Part shown: one piece after another, positions 11,116-22,624 of the stretch
How the letters are laid out: each line of letters begins with the position of its first letter
How positions within the stretch are numbered: position 1 is the first letter of the stretch
From: Pegoplata infirma
Lineage: Eukaryota; Arthropoda; Insecta; Diptera; Anthomyiidae
DNA length: 64,000 bases
Direction: 5' to 3'
Assembly (NCBI GenBank): GCA_963921195.1
Contig: OY992536.1
Span: forward strand, 286,211,530-286,275,529
Position numbers and translations under genes: made by a program
Notes under the pieces: generated by a model
What the model was told of the DNA's origin: nothing
Seen by the model: only the letters and a program-made list of their open reading frames with translations
Database searches by the model: none

Positions 11116-11945
11116 GCCTATAATCAGTCAGCTGAATATTAACGTCTTCCAGATTCTCCTCCCCAGCTGACTCTGTCACTGGCTTGGCTGCGTCCATAAT
11201 AGGCCTCTGGTTGCTCTTGTAAACATTGACTCTTATATGAAAAAAGCCAAATCTAATAATGCCGTCAGTCCTGGCTAAAAGCGAAAGCGATTCCACATTT
11301 ACCAATACAACTCTTAAATTCTGAGTTGGAAGGTCACGATTGCAGACTTTTATCATCTTTAAAATGACCTCAGTTTCACTTGTAGCCATTAGAATCCATG
11401 CATGAGTTATGGGTTGCGATGGGATATCATGTTTTTCCACAACAACCAGTCAGGCTCCAGACCATAACTCTCCCACTCGGCTAATGGCAACCTTAAACAC
11501 GGCTGCGGATATTTCCCTTGATACCAACCTGCGTTGGCAGTAGTAAGAAGAAAATCCGGCATACTCTCAAGGAGCCTAAAGTAGATTTCATTTAATTTAG
11601 TTTTAACTAAACTCCACTTGTCCCTTGGAATACTACAATCCCCATTCTCCCTGTTGATCACAGCCCTAACGAAGTTACCTTTCACCACTTCACTTAATAG
11701 ACTGAGTCCAGACGTTGCCGGTCACTTTAGATCTCTTAGGTAAAGGTTTCTCGTCGGGCGAGCGCAACCTTTTACGAGACTTCGATGACGAGGCCGAAAT
11801 AACGCTCTGTTTGTCAGATGCGCGCATTGCCGAAAGTTTGTTCCTCTCACGATTTGAGAGCTTCGTTCCATTTAGTTGGCTTACAAGGGAAGTCTCCCTA
11901 GTGTCACCCGCGGATCTTTATGGAATTGGTTTTATTTTGTAGATC
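11048..11945 (-). pseudogene. ORF1 of non-LTR retrotransposon, DUF4780-like
   Basis: The N-terminal basic part (SKSRKRLRSPDEKPLPKRSK) is followed, after a frameshift near 11695, by VKGNFVRAVINRENGDCSIP and KWSLVKTKLNEIYFRLLE. A second frame then gives IPSQPITHAWILMATSETEV, NRDLPTQNLRVVLVNVESLS and IIRFGFFHIRVNVYKSN. I recognise this layout as the DUF4780 type common in insect non-LTR ORF1 proteins, which are RNA-binding gag-like proteins; the family name is from memory. At least two frameshifts break it (about 11695 and 11407-11440). Confidence 0.7.
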
Positions 11946-12440
11946 AGAAAAAATAAAGGGACACAATTTTTTTTTAGCGGCCCAAATTCATATTCAGGGG
12001 GTAAAAAGGAGGGGGAAGACAAGGCCATTTTTCAGTTTTTTTCGTTTATCTCCTATAGTATGCAAAGAAACCTAGTCATTTTACATACCAAATGAAAGGT
12101 CTTTGAAAAACCAATCTACGTGTGTTAAGAGCGTGTCCAAACATGCACAACTTTTCGTCATATTGAGTAAAATACCAAAATTTTAGGACATTTTTGTTAA
12201 TAAGTCGAAAATTCTTTGGCCCGTTGTTAGCAACACGAGATAGGTATTTTTAATACCTTTAATCTGATACCACACATGCCTATATTAGTTTTGTTTAAAT
12301 AGGCGTAAATAATTGACCTGAAAAAGGTCAATTTCCCCCCATACAAATCGAACCCCCCTAAAAATGAGATTGAGCCGCTAAAAAAAAGTACGTGTCGAAT
12401 TAATTTTAGTTCTTAACAACATATCCAAATTTCATGAAGA
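11946..12440. other. repeat-derived non-coding stretch
   Basis: Contains words such as CAAATGAAAGGTCTTTGAAA and GTTTATCTCC that resemble the interior of other old repeats here, but no boundaries are visible. No gene is visible. Confidence 0.35.
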
Positions 12441-12609
12441 TCGGAGGGTGACACCAGGGAGGCTTCCCCTTTTTAGTCTATGTTGGGTCCACACCATTCT
12501 CTTCAGCAGAAGCCTTAATCGTGTAAAAGGCAGCATTATCAAAAGCCCCCTCATAACTCACAAAATCTGCTACTTTGGTACGCGTTTTGCTGATTATTTA
12601 AGGGAATCT

Positions 12610-12890
12610 CGACTAATGTTACTTAACTAATGAATTTTCCAACCATTCGTTCAAGACTTTTCAGTAGGAAAGAAGACAAACTGATTGGTATAAAACTTTT
12701 CCGGCAAAGTGTAGTCCTCCTTTCCCGGTTTTGGAATGAAGACGACTTTGACATCGCACCAGAATGATGGAACATAACCACGGGCCAGACTGGCCAAAAA
12801 GATTCGTTCAAGATTCTTCACCAGATATCTCCACCATTCTTTGGCATAATGGGATATATACCATCAGGACCAGGGGATTTTTAGTTATCG
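12610..12890 (-). pseudogene. reverse transcriptase fragment of a non-LTR element
   Basis: Minus-strand frames give SPGPDGIYPIMPKNGG, then LARGYVPSFWCDVKVVFIPK with PGKEDYTLP, then KSFIPISLSSFLLKSLERMV. These are consecutive RT blocks (KSPGPDGI, WxxxxVVFIPKPGK, SFRPISLTSFLLKTLER). Two frameshifts separate them. It lies upstream (minus sense) of the ORF1 fragment, so it comes from a different insertion than 9578-11945. Confidence 0.85.
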
Positions 12891-12929
12891 AAGGGTAAAA
12901 AAGCGTACGTAAATGAATCTTTAGTAACT

Positions 12930-13083
12930 ACCTTTTAGAGGAAATTTTTTAAGAAAACTGTGAAATGTTTACGAGTATGTGAACTAAAGCTTTTTTCTTA
13001 TAGTTAGAAAAATATTAGGAAAAGTTATGAACTACTTAGGTGGAAATTTTTCCCAAAATATTAGTTATGTATTTTTTTTGAGT
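12930..13083 (-). mobile_element. partial CACTCAAAA-type MITE, one end only
   Basis: It ends TTTTTTTTGAGTG followed by TA (13084-13085). The reverse complement aligns with 56440-56628 (ACATAACTAA, CTAACTATAA, ATACTT, CAGTTTTCTTAAAA). The other end is not found. Confidence 0.55.
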
Positions 13084-13085
13084 GT

Positions 13086-14058
13086 AGATATATTTTCCGG
13101 GAATAGCATCTACATTTTGAATTTCAACTCTCTATCTTTAGTGGTTTCAACATGGCGCTGATGAATCAGTCCTTCAGTCACCCAACTCCTTTATATATAA
13201 AGACTCTCCTAAAGTATGATTGCCACAATCATATTTCTTCTCCTTGTATTACTAACAAATAAAAATTCTCCAATACTGGCGGTACAAACTCTTTGAGTAT
13301 CACGTTTTTTTTTATAATCAGTTTTTAATCTTGAAAAATCAATATCGATATATAATTTAAAAGGTGTCATTTGAAATGTCTGTTGTAGCAGCTTAATTGT
13401 AAAGTCCAAAGCAAATACAGTAAATTTTCAAATCAGTATTAATTTCAATTCAATATCGCAAACCTGTTTAATTAACATTTAAACAACATTTAAATGAAAA
13501 ATGTTCAAGATATGAAATACTACATACTAAATAATTTAAAAGGCATTTAAATTAAAATATTTCATTTCATTTGTTGAAATGAATATTTAAATTGAATACA
13601 TAAATTTATTACAAAAAAAAAAAATATTGTAAAATAAAAAGCAAAATGTTAAAAAAAAAACAAAATATCAAACAATACAGTAATTGTGCAGTTAAAAAAT
13701 TATATTCACTGTCAGTTAAACACGTCATATACACCGAGAATAAAATATTCATTTGATTATTAAGGGTATTCACAACAGCTATAATTTAAAGACTGGCAAT
13801 AGGCGAGGCTTAAGAATTAAGAAGAATACTCATTGAAATGCTAATAACTGAAAGTTTTCAACAAAGCTTTTATATTACAAAAAAACAGTCTAAAGCATTT
13901 TAGAGTCGGTCCCCTCTTTCAATTTATACTAAATAATTAACTTAATCCACTAAACCTGTAGTTGTTTTTTTTAGGGGGCATTTGACCCCTTTTTTCAAAT
14001 TAAACACTGAAGTTTAAAATAAGTCCCTTTGAAGGGTTAAATTGTTCTACAAATTCAC
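13086..14058. other. AT-rich sequence, no gene seen
   Basis: ATTTAAAT-type words are enriched at 13440-13610. Nothing else is recognised. Confidence 0.4.
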
Positions 14059-14060
14059 TA

Positions 14061-14350
14061 CACTTAATAAAAAACCTTGTCAAATTACAAGAAAAAGTCT
14101 CGTAATCCCATTTTAACAATTTTTTACAGTTTTCCTTGTTTTTTAACAAATAATTTTCGATCGAAATTTAATTTTTTTTTTTAATTTTACGGTTTTTCTT
14201 GTAGTTTTACAAATTTCTAAGAGTTTTTACAAAAAACTCTAGTAAATTTACGAGAATTTCTTGTAAGTTTTATTTCGCCAAAAAAGTTTTAAATTTACAA
14301 TTTTATTGGTAAAAATCTTGTAAAATTAGAAAAAAGCTCGTTATTTTTAC
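14061..14350 (+). mobile_element. truncated CCTTGTCAAATTAC-type MITE
   Basis: After TA it starts CACTTAATAAAAAACCTTG and continues TCAAATTACAAG and TCTCGTAATCCCATTTTA, as at 17773 and 56640. It stops at 14350, where the next MITE begins. Confidence 0.7.
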
Positions 14351-14352
14351 TA

Positions 14353-15034
14353 CACTCAAAATAATAACTCTGTAAAATGACTGTAATCTCAATTCAACAG
14401 ATATTTGACAGAGTTTTCTGTCAAAATACAGATTTAAAGAAAATACTTTGTATTTTGTTGTGACAAAAAAGCAAAGATTCCTCTGTTATATTATTTTTTA
14501 CTTTGTAATCTTAATTTTACAGATAATTAACAGAGTTTTCTGCTAAAATACAGATCTAAGCAAAATACTTCGTATTTTTTTATAACCAAAAAAGTTTTCT
14601 GTTTTGAGTAGTTTTTGTTTTTGTTACCAAACATCAAAATTTTATCTGTATATTTTTTTTTTGAGAAAAAGTTGAAAAGCAGCAAAAAGAATTATCAAAA
14701 ATTTTTTTTTTTTCAGAAATCTTATAAAAATTTTACAAAATAACATGCATTTAACTTAACTCTGTAAATTTAGAGATTTTTTTCTGTAAATTTTTTTTAT
14801 GCATCAAATGTATTTTACAAATATATGTAAATTTACATAGTTTTTTTGCTAAATGGTGGTTTATTTAACCAATATTTTACTAGAAACTCTGTAAATTAAC
14901 ATTTTTTTGTCCAAATCATTTTACAGAGTTTTTTAGTAAAATTACCAAGATATGTTGTTAGCTGGAAAAGTAAGGTGTACTCTGTTAAATTAGCAGAGTT
15001 TTTCTGTAATTTAACAGAGTTATTATTTTGAGTG
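14353..15034. mobile_element. 682-bp TA-flanked MITE with 21-bp perfect TIR
   Basis: Left end CACTCAAAATAATAACTCTG, right end its reverse complement, with TA at 14351-14352 and 15035-15036. The interior repeats CTCTGTAAATTTACAGAG-like words. The TA TSD and the TIR suggest mobilisation by a Tc1/mariner-type transposase. The right side sits directly in a mini-me copy (AAGTTTGTCATTCCG). Confidence 0.85.
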
Positions 15035-15036
15035 TA

Positions 15037-15610
15037 AGTTTGTCATTCCGTTTGTAACTCATCAAAATATCGGTCTGGGACCCCATAAAGTATATATATT
15101 CATGATCCTCGATCGATTTTTAGACATTCTAGCGATGTCCGTCTGTCCGTCTGTCTGTGGAAATGGTGATCACGGCCAAAATATTACACGTAGATGACTG
15201 AAACTTACCATATTTATTGGAAGTTCTCCTGAGAAGTTTGGTATTGTATTTAAGCGATATCGGTTCAGCGGTTCAAAAGTTATGATCGAAAATGTAAGGA
15301 CACCTCAAAAATTTTAGTGCATTTAACATAACCTAAAAATACAAAATCCTTTAATTCGGCTGCTGGTTGACTTAAGATAACATATTTGAACACCAAATGG
15401 TATTTAAACAAGTACAAACATACTTTTTTACAAAAAAAGAAAAAAATGGCGGATTTTTTTTTACCAATTTTTTTTTCGCGAAAAATTTTTTTTTTAATTT
15501 TTTTTCAAAAGTAATTTCCTTTTAAATAACGTTTTTGCAATAATCTTTTAGAAATTATGGAGGGTATCACTACATTCGGCAAGGCCGAATTTAACTTTTT
15601 TACTTGTTTT
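15037..15610 (+). mobile_element. mini-me-type element, left end removed
   Basis: GTTTGTCATTCCGTTTGTAA, CCCCATAAAGTATATATATT and GTCCGTCTGTCCGTCTGTC are the conserved core with TA and GTCY microsatellite seeds. The terminal hairpin ATTCGGCAAGGCCGAAT is at 15574-15590. Very similar in reverse orientation to 21630-22220. Confidence 0.85.
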
Positions 15611-16288
15611 GTCTCATTCAAGTTACAAAATCGTGTATCATTTGCGGTAAAAATTGTTTGCATGACTAAAATACTTGCGTTGAACACCCTTTATAAATTG
15701 GTGTAAAAAAAATGTGTGTTTGAAATTTTAATAACACAAAAAATGTGTGAATAAATGCATAAATGTTTATGAGAATTCATATGAAAAAAATCTGCTATAA
15801 TTACAAACAATTAAATTTTACTCTTGTCATAAACTTTATACGGAATTGTGACAATATGAACCGGCAGTACAGAGTATCAGCAGCATCAGTTTGGATGTTA
15901 CTCCATTTAGATTATCTCGAATTTAAGCAATTTTAACCAAGTGTTCCGTTTCAAACCATGTAACTCTCCGAAATTATAAATTTTTAACGGAACGTATAAT
16001 GCTATTATCTAAAGCTCGATTGATTGCACAAAAATTTGTATTGTAGGCTATTTATCAATTCACATGTTTTCGTACTAACAAACAATTTAATTGTATTGAC
16101 AAAGAAAATAATTGATATTTTATTCAACAACACTATTTGTGAATACACTTAAATTGTTTGTTAATACAGCAACGATTTAATTAAAAATACAAATTTTCTG
16201 GCATAAAATTAATAATTCCCATTGAAATCTAAACGCCATATTTCAGAGAATGTGTATGTTATGATTATACAAATACATACGAATATAA
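15611..16288. other. AT-rich sequence, no gene seen
   Basis: No ORF, hairpin or repeat end that I recognise. Confidence 0.4.
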
Positions 16289-16296
16289 AGTGGGAG

Positions 16297-17039
16297 CAGT
16301 GCTGCCAACTTTTTTTTTGAGAAATCGTCAATTTTTAAAAAAAAAATCGTCAAAATCGTCAAGTTGAAAAAAATTTGTCGTCAAAAAATCGTCATGACAA
16401 AAATACGCTAATAAATACTAAAAATGTTAATACCCCAGACCACTCCATGGTCCAGAGTGTAATGAGTTTCCGTAGATGTTTGTAACTATCCAAAATATTG
16501 GTCCTCGACCTTTTTCAAGTCCCAATTATCAATTAATTGACCTGAAATTTGAAACTTAAGAAAGCTTATGGCCCAAGGACGAAGATTATTGAAATTGATT
16601 TTTTGTGCATATCCCCCATATTAAAATTCATCCCGATATTGGAGCGTTGTAAATTTAACGCACCAATTAATTTATATTGACCACTTCTAAAACAAGTCTA
16701 TTTTTCAACAAAAAAAACTTTTTTTTAATGTTTTTTCTGGTGAATTTTTATTTTTTCCTGTCTTTTCCCGAAATTGTTAGGCTTTTTTCTTAAAAGTAAC
16801 TATCTTTAAAAAAAATATATATAGGTTTTTCTCTTTTCTTTTCAAAAAATTAAGTGAACTTCAAAGAATTTGCTTACAAAATTTGAATTTTTTGACAAAA
16901 ATTTTACCATTTTTTCCTCATTTAATAAAATCGTCATTTTTGTTTCTGGCGAAAATGAAAAATCGTCAATCGTCATTTTAGTAAAATTGACTTCAAAAAT
17001 CGTCAAAATGACGATAAATCGTCAAAGTTGGCAGCGCTG
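16297..17039. mobile_element. hAT non-autonomous element with ATCGTCA subterminal repeats
   Basis: TIR CAGTGCTGCCAACTTT at the left and, in reverse complement, CAGCGCTGCCAACTTT at the right. The 8-bp TSD AGTGGGAG lies at 16289-16296 and 17040-17047. Both ends carry many ATCGTCA words, typical of hAT subterminal transposase-binding repeats. The interior holds a mini-me fragment (about 16430-16660: GTAATGAGTTTCCGTAGATG and CAAAATATTGGTCC). No transposase. Confidence 0.92.
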
Positions 17040-17370
17040 AGTGGGAGTCATTTCAGAGTTGAAGAGCATGAAGAACCACCAGCACTATCATACTCATCAT
17101 CAACATCATGGTAGAGTGCATTTGGTATGCAATAGTTTTATGGTAGAAAAAATTCGAGCAACATGAATATTAATGCTATTTTTTTGTGATATATTTCCAA
17201 AAAAAAATCCCTAAATGTTAAGAGTATTTAAATGTAATAGGATGACTTAATTTAAACTTTTATTAATATAAACATTAACAATTCAGAGATGAGTAAAATG
17301 GCAAAAATGTAAAAAAAAAGATTTATGAATATATTTTTGGGAAAATCCTAAAGAAAGTCTTAGGCTCGTA

Positions 17371-17700
17371 CCAAAGAAAAATAAAGAGTCTATTTTAACA
17401 AAAGTTTTATTTTAAATTTCAAATTTTCTATACATTTTTTGAAAGCCGATTTTAAAAACAAAAACAATGACCCGTTCCACAAGAAAACAAAAAGTCTTTT
17501 TTAACAAAAGTTTTATTTTTAATTTAAAATTTTCAATACATTTTTTGAAAGTCGATTTTAAAAACAAAAACAATTTGTATGGAAATAAAATTAAAACCAG
17601 ATTTTAAATATATTTTATTTTTCGATGGTAAGGCTGAATTTGTATGGAAATATAATTAAAAGTCGGTTTTAAATTTATTTTTCTGTGGAAAGGATGTTGC
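17371..17700. repeat. tandem duplications (106-bp, then about 62-bp units)
   Basis: AACAAAAGTTTTATTTT and CATTTTTTGAAAG recur about 106 bases apart (17371-17475 and 17477-17576). TTTGTATGGAAAT plus TTTTAAAT recur at 17574 and 17637. Confidence 0.75.
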
Positions 17701-17772
17701 ATTTTTTCTTCAAAAAATAGATCTGTTTGGCCCTGTGTGGAGTGGTGAAATTATGGACTTCAATTTCAACTA

Positions 17773-18720
17773 CACTCCAAAAATACCTTGTCAAATTACT
17801 AGAAAAAATCTCGTAATCCCATCTTAAGCCCCTATGACACTACATTTTTTTTGTATTGATGAAATTATGTAAACAGGGCAAATATATCACTATAGGAAAT
17901 CTGAACAAGTGTGAAGAGTAAAAGAATACTAATAAAAAATAGTAAACGTCAAATTTTATTCCTGTGTTATCGATAAATTTGGTTATCAAATGACTGAATG
18001 TCAAAAAAAAAATGTAAAAATTTTATATATTTTTTTGACATTTATGCATTAATGATATTATGTGTTGCCAACTTTTCTGTTTTTCATTAAATAAAGCGAT
18101 TTTTTTTTTTTTTTTTTGCGGTTTTTTTAATTTATTCAGCGGGTTTTTATCAAAAAGAAAGTAATCACCACTTTTTGTTTGTTTATTTTATGTTTCTTTT
18201 TCATTTCTTCTTCTGCTGTTTCATTCCTTCAATTAATAAAAAATAAAAAACAAAAAAAATCTAGTGTAATAGGAGCTTTACCAATATTTGACAGTTTTCC
18301 TTGTTCTTTTAACAAAAAATTTTCTATCAAAATTTTTTTTTTTTTTGTAAAATTACAATTTTTTTTGTAAAAAATATCTATTAAATTTAGGAGAATTCCT
18401 TGTAAGTTTTATTGCGCCAAAAAAAATGTAAATTTACAATTTTATTGGTGAAAAGTTTGTAAAATTAAAAAAAAATCTCCGAATTTTTACCAGGAATTCT
18501 CGTAAAATAGGAGGCATCTAGTAAAGTAACGAGAATTCCTTGTAAGTTTTATCGCGGCCAAAAAGTTGTAAATTTACTATTTTATTCGTAAAAAGCTAGT
18601 AAATTTACGAAATTATTGGTAAAAAGCTTGTAAAATTACTAGGAATTCTCGTCAAATAAGAGGTAGCAAAAAATGAAAATAACGAGCCTTTCTTTTCATT
18701 TTGCAGGTTTTTTTTTAGTG
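17773..18720 (+). mobile_element. CCTTGTCAAATTAC-type MITE interrupted by another MITE
   Basis: It starts CACTCCAAAAATACCTTGTC after TA, and ends TTTTTTTTAGTG at 18720. Repeated TTGTAAGTTTTAT and GTAAATTTACAATTTTATT words match the copies at 14061 and 56637. A 451-bp PIF/Harbinger-like MITE splits it at 17827-18277. The right TSD is not preserved. Confidence 0.7.
17827..18277. mobile_element. PIF/Harbinger-like MITE, TTA target duplication
   Basis: Left end AGCCCCTATGACACTACATT; right end in reverse complement AGCTCCTATTACACTAGATT, 24 of 27 positions shared. Direct TTA at 17824-17826 and 18278-18280 fits the TWA duplication of PIF/Harbinger elements. The pre-insertion site is visible in the paralogous MITE copies (CCCATTTTACCAATTT at 56690). 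No transposase. Confidence 0.87.
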
Positions 18721-19721
18721 CTTCATTACAATTATTAATATGCCATTCTTATACCCTCCCCAGCAGAAATTTTGCTGAACTGGCAACAGTTTTTGGAAAG
18801 GAAACTCGACTCAAGGAGCGCATCCAAACCTGCTGAATTCATGCATGATTCTCTAAGGCGGTGACACACTTTAGAGCGCTAGTTGGATACACCGAAAAAG
18901 CGCTGAAAAAATCGCTATAAAGATGCATTGAATTCATGTATATTTTTAGAGCTGATTTAAGCAGAATAAAGATGAAGCCCATTTGACTATTTCTGAAATA
19001 CAAATTACAAAATCTGAAATACAATTGACTATTTCTGAATACAATTGGAAAATCTTAAATACAATTGACTAATTCTGAAAATCAGTTGACTCCCTGCAAG
19101 CATTTGGAAGAAATATCGCCTAAGAGATCCAATTACATTTAAAAAATTTCCAATTATATTTCGAAAATTTCAAATTATATTTCAGAAACTTCCATTTATA
19201 TTTCAGATATTACCATTCATAACCAAAAAATGTTAAATTACATTTCAAAAATTTTCAATTATACTGGAAATTTTTGAAATACAATTGGACATTTTTGAAT
19301 ATAATTGGAGAGTCGAGTATATGATTGGACTTTTTTTGTAATTTAATTTGTATTTTCTGAAACTAAAGTGGAAATGGTGTACTAAATTTTTTCTCATTCA
19401 AAAGGTGTTTTGATTGAAGCACTCTTTGCAGCGCTGATTAATGCGCAATAATGATGCAATGGAATCATGTGTCTTTGTCCAAAACTCATGGTTTTTTATT
19501 CAAAAAGTGTTAAATATATTTAAAAGGAAAGCATGTGGGATATTTTATCAAAATATAATTTTATATTTTAGGGTTTATTTAAAATATGTTAACAAAAAAT
19601 TTAAATTTTTTCTCCTTAATTTTACTGCATCCTCAAGAGCACTCTTTGGATGGGCTTCGGTATGCTATAAAAAGATGCTGTGTCGCCAAAATCTCGATTT
19701 ATTTTTGCTGAGTCCACTCTA
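18721..19721. repeat. AT-rich stretch with loose ACAATTGG repeats
   Basis: 18990-19330 contains many TACAATTG / CAATTATATTTC words in both orientations, so it could fold. Flanks contain AGCGCTAG and CAGCGCTGATT. No clear element ends. Confidence 0.4.
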
Positions 19722-20250
19722 CTGATAGAGGGTATATATAAGTTTGTCATTCCGTTTGTAATACCTCGAAATATTGGTCTAGGACCCCATAAAGTATATA
19801 TATTCATAATCTTCGATCGATTTTAAGACGATCTAGCGATGTCCGTCCGTCTGCATGTCTGCTGTAAATACGCTAACTTTTGAAAGACTTTACGGAGGCT
19901 CCTGAAGTTTGGCGTATATGTTGGCCATTTACCTGGTCAGGTTGGTGTTGCAATCCCTCAAAATCGGTCCAGTGGTTCAAAAGTTATCAGCAAAAGAGTG
20001 AATTTTGGCAAGGGTTTTTCGTGAATTTACGAGATAAAAAACAGGCTAACTTTCAAAAGACTGAAAGTGCTGAAACTTGGCATATATATTTGTCGTTCCC
20101 ATTGCCTGGTTCGTATTGAATTTCAGCCAAGTCCATCCAGTGCACTGTGGGCCAGGATTTCCATTTTTTGGCCAATAAGGTCTGTAAGGCAACACATATT
20201 AAAAAATATTTTTTCGGAATGTCGACATCTTGTATTTTGTCCACCTTTAA
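19722..20250 (+). mobile_element. mini-me-type element
   Basis: GAGGGTATATATAAGTTTGT, CCTCGAAATATTGGTCTAGG, CCCCATAAAGTATATATATT, GATGTCCGTCCGTCTG, then ACGCTAACTTTTGAAAGAC and GGTCCAGTGGTTCAAAAGTT. Closely related to 52412-53037. The 3' part is unclear. Confidence 0.82.
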
Positions 20251-20737
20251 TATCTTTTTATTATAGCTTAAAGTTTTTTTTTTTGCATGAGGTTAAAGTC
20301 AATGTTTGAGATTTTTTTTATATTTTTTATTTATGAAACAAATATTTTTTTTTGTACTTCGACACAATATTTTTTTCATATTTTCGGTGAAGTTCTCCTA
20401 AAGACATACCTGTTTGTTCAACACATGATATAAACTGCCAATTTTTTTTTAAATAAATTATGGAAATTCATACTTTTGTTGAAATCCGCCTTTTTTCAAC
20501 ACCAAAGTCCAAAAAAGTCCAAACGATATTGACAAACCTCGAACTACGATCTGTCTCTGACAATGTATTCTATTCACATTTTTGCGACCTTGTGCGACCG
20601 TTCATAAACTTTTGATCTAGAGACAATAAACCAAAATATGACGTTTAGAAATGCCCTAAAATGGAACTTCAACATTTTTCGATATTTTTGTTTCTTTTGA
20701 TTTCTAATAAAAAATGCCTCACTTTTTCAACATTGGC
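20251..20737. other. AT-rich sequence, no gene seen
   Basis: No recognisable feature. Confidence 0.35.
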
Positions 20738-20745
20738 GTTATAAC

Positions 20746-21090
20746 TGCTGATGGGCACGTGAGTGAATTTTTACTCACGTTGACTCACGCTCACGAAAAA
20801 AAACATAATTTACTCAACAGTTTTTTTTCACTATTTACGTGAGTAAACAAAACACCACTCACGTGTGACTCACGCTCACTCGTAACTCACGCTAAACATT
20901 TAAAACACGAAAAAAATTGTAAAAACTGAATCAATACAATTAAATAGTTTTGACTCACGCAAAAAAATTGCACTCACTACGAATCACTCACGCAAAAAAT
21001 TGTCTCACTCACTTATCACTCACGAACAAAAAATTTTAATCACGCCCACTTTCGATCACGAGTAATTCACGTGGCAAGCTACCATCTCTA
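20746..21090 (-). mobile_element. hAT-like MITE, GTGAGT family, decayed copy
   Basis: Reverse-orientation relative of 55847-56303: TCACG and CACGTGAGT words throughout, left end TGCTGATGGGC (decayed TAGAGATGGGC), right end ACCATCTCTA. Flanking octamers GTTATAAC and GTGCTAAA match at 5 of 8 positions, a plausible decayed TSD. Confidence 0.78.
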
Positions 21091-21370
21091 GTGCTAAACA
21101 TTAAAGCTGGTAACGCATTTAAGCGGGCTTATTTTGGCAATAGCATTTTTAATATTTTTTACGAAGTTGTAAGCTTGTAGCATTATTTGTACATTTAGGA
21201 TGGCAAATGCTTATTGGAAATAAAAAAGTTCTCTCTTAAATGAGCCACTGAATATATCAACTTTTTGACGCATTTAAAAGAGAAATATTTTATTAAAATC
21301 TTCTGATAAAAGCAAAAAGAGGGATTAATAAAAACTTAGAAATTTAAACATTGTACATTTTTTTTAAAAA

Positions 21371-22622
21371 GCTATGTCCTAAATTTTGGATCCGCCATTT
21401 TGATTTCAAAAAATCTGAGTTCGTATTCGTGTTGTGCAATCATTTCCTGCTGATATTTTGAAACATTAATCAATAATTTAAATATCTTGTCCGCCATATT
21501 GGATCCGCTATTGTGAATATTTGATTCTTAAATCAGATTTGGTATTCCAAAAACCATCAAAATCAGACAACATAGAAAAAAACTTAATATTTTATTTGAC
21601 GCCATATTGGATCCGCCATTTTGAATTTAAACAAGTAAAAAATTTAAATTCGGCCTTGCCGAATGTAGTGATACCCTCCACAATTTCAAAAAGATTATTG
21701 CAAAAAACTTTATTTAAAAGGAAATTACTTTTGAAAAAAAAAATTTTTTAAAAAAAAAAATCCGCAAAAAAAAATTTTGGTAAAAAAAAATCCGCGATTT
21801 TTCTTTTTTTGTCAAAAAATATGTTCGTACTTGTTTAAATACGATTTGGTGTTTAATTATGTTCACATATGTCAACCAGAAGCCGAATTAAAGCATTTTG
21901 TATTTTTAGGTTATGTTGAATGTACTGAAATTTTTGAGGTGTGCTTACATTTTCGTTCATAACTTTTGAATCGCTGAACCGATATCGCTCAAATGCAATA
22001 CCAAACATCTCGGGAGAACTTCCAATAAATATGTTAAGTTTCAGTCATCTCTGTGCAATATTTTGTCCGCGAGAGCATTTTCCACAGACAGACAGACGGA
22101 CATCGCTAGAATGTCTTAAAATCGATCGGGCATCATTGTGGGGTCCCAGATCGATATTTCGATGAGTTACAAACAGAATGACAAACTTACATATACCCTC
22201 TATCACTAAGTGGAGGGTATACAAATCGGAGCTCATATTCGTAATTACTGATCCTAAATACATAAAAAATTACTAATTTAAGTACAATTAGCTAAGAATT
22301 ATAAAAGCATATTCGCCATATTGGATCCGCCATTTTGAATTTCAAATCTTTAATTCCAAAACCAGTTTTAAAATCCGAAAAACCATTAAAATCTAAGTTT
22401 TTGGCCAAAAGAGACAACATATAAACAATTTTAAATTTAAATTTGTCGCCATATTGGATCCGCCATTTTGAATTTTAAAAGTCTGAGCTCATATTCGTTA
22501 TTAACGATCCCAAATACATCGATAATGATTATATTAAACACAATAAACAAAGAATTAAAAAATCATGTCCGCCATTTTGGATCCGCCATTTTGAATTTTG
22601 AAATTTTTTTTCCAGAATCGTG
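21371..22622. repeat. tandem array of about 120-140 bp units with GCCATATTGG/CCGCCATTTTG
   Basis: Each unit holds CCGCCATATTGGATCCGCCA followed by TTTTGAATTT. Copies are near 21388, 21486, 21598, 22311, 22446 and 22566. Between them GAGCTCATATTCGT recurs. The array is interrupted by a reverse mini-me at about 21630-22220. CCGCCATTTTG matches the known core of Pho/YY1 sites; whether it is bound is inference. Confidence 0.82.
21630..22220 (-). mobile_element. mini-me-type element inserted in the GCCATATTGG array
   Basis: Reverse complement of the 15037-15610 type: begins AAACAAGTAAAAAATTTAAA and ATTCGGCCTTGCCGAAT, then GACAGACAGACGGACATCGC, GTTACAAACAGAATGACAAA and ACCCTCTATCACTAAGTGGA at the other end. 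Body similarity to 15037-15610 is high. Confidence 0.87.
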
Positions 22623-22624
22623 AT

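Larger units (their letters stand above)
9578..11945 (-). mobile_element. internally deleted non-LTR retrotransposon (R1/LOA-like)
   Basis: On the minus strand the order is a basic N-terminal region, a DUF4780-like ORF1 (11945-11048), an RT-thumb-like remnant (about 10900-10580), RNase H and C-terminal domain (10575-9720), and a 3' region ending in a CAACTCAACTCAA-type tail at 9578-9590. Endonuclease and most of RT are absent, so the copy looks internally deleted. Multiple stops and frameshifts make it non-functional. Confidence 0.72.
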
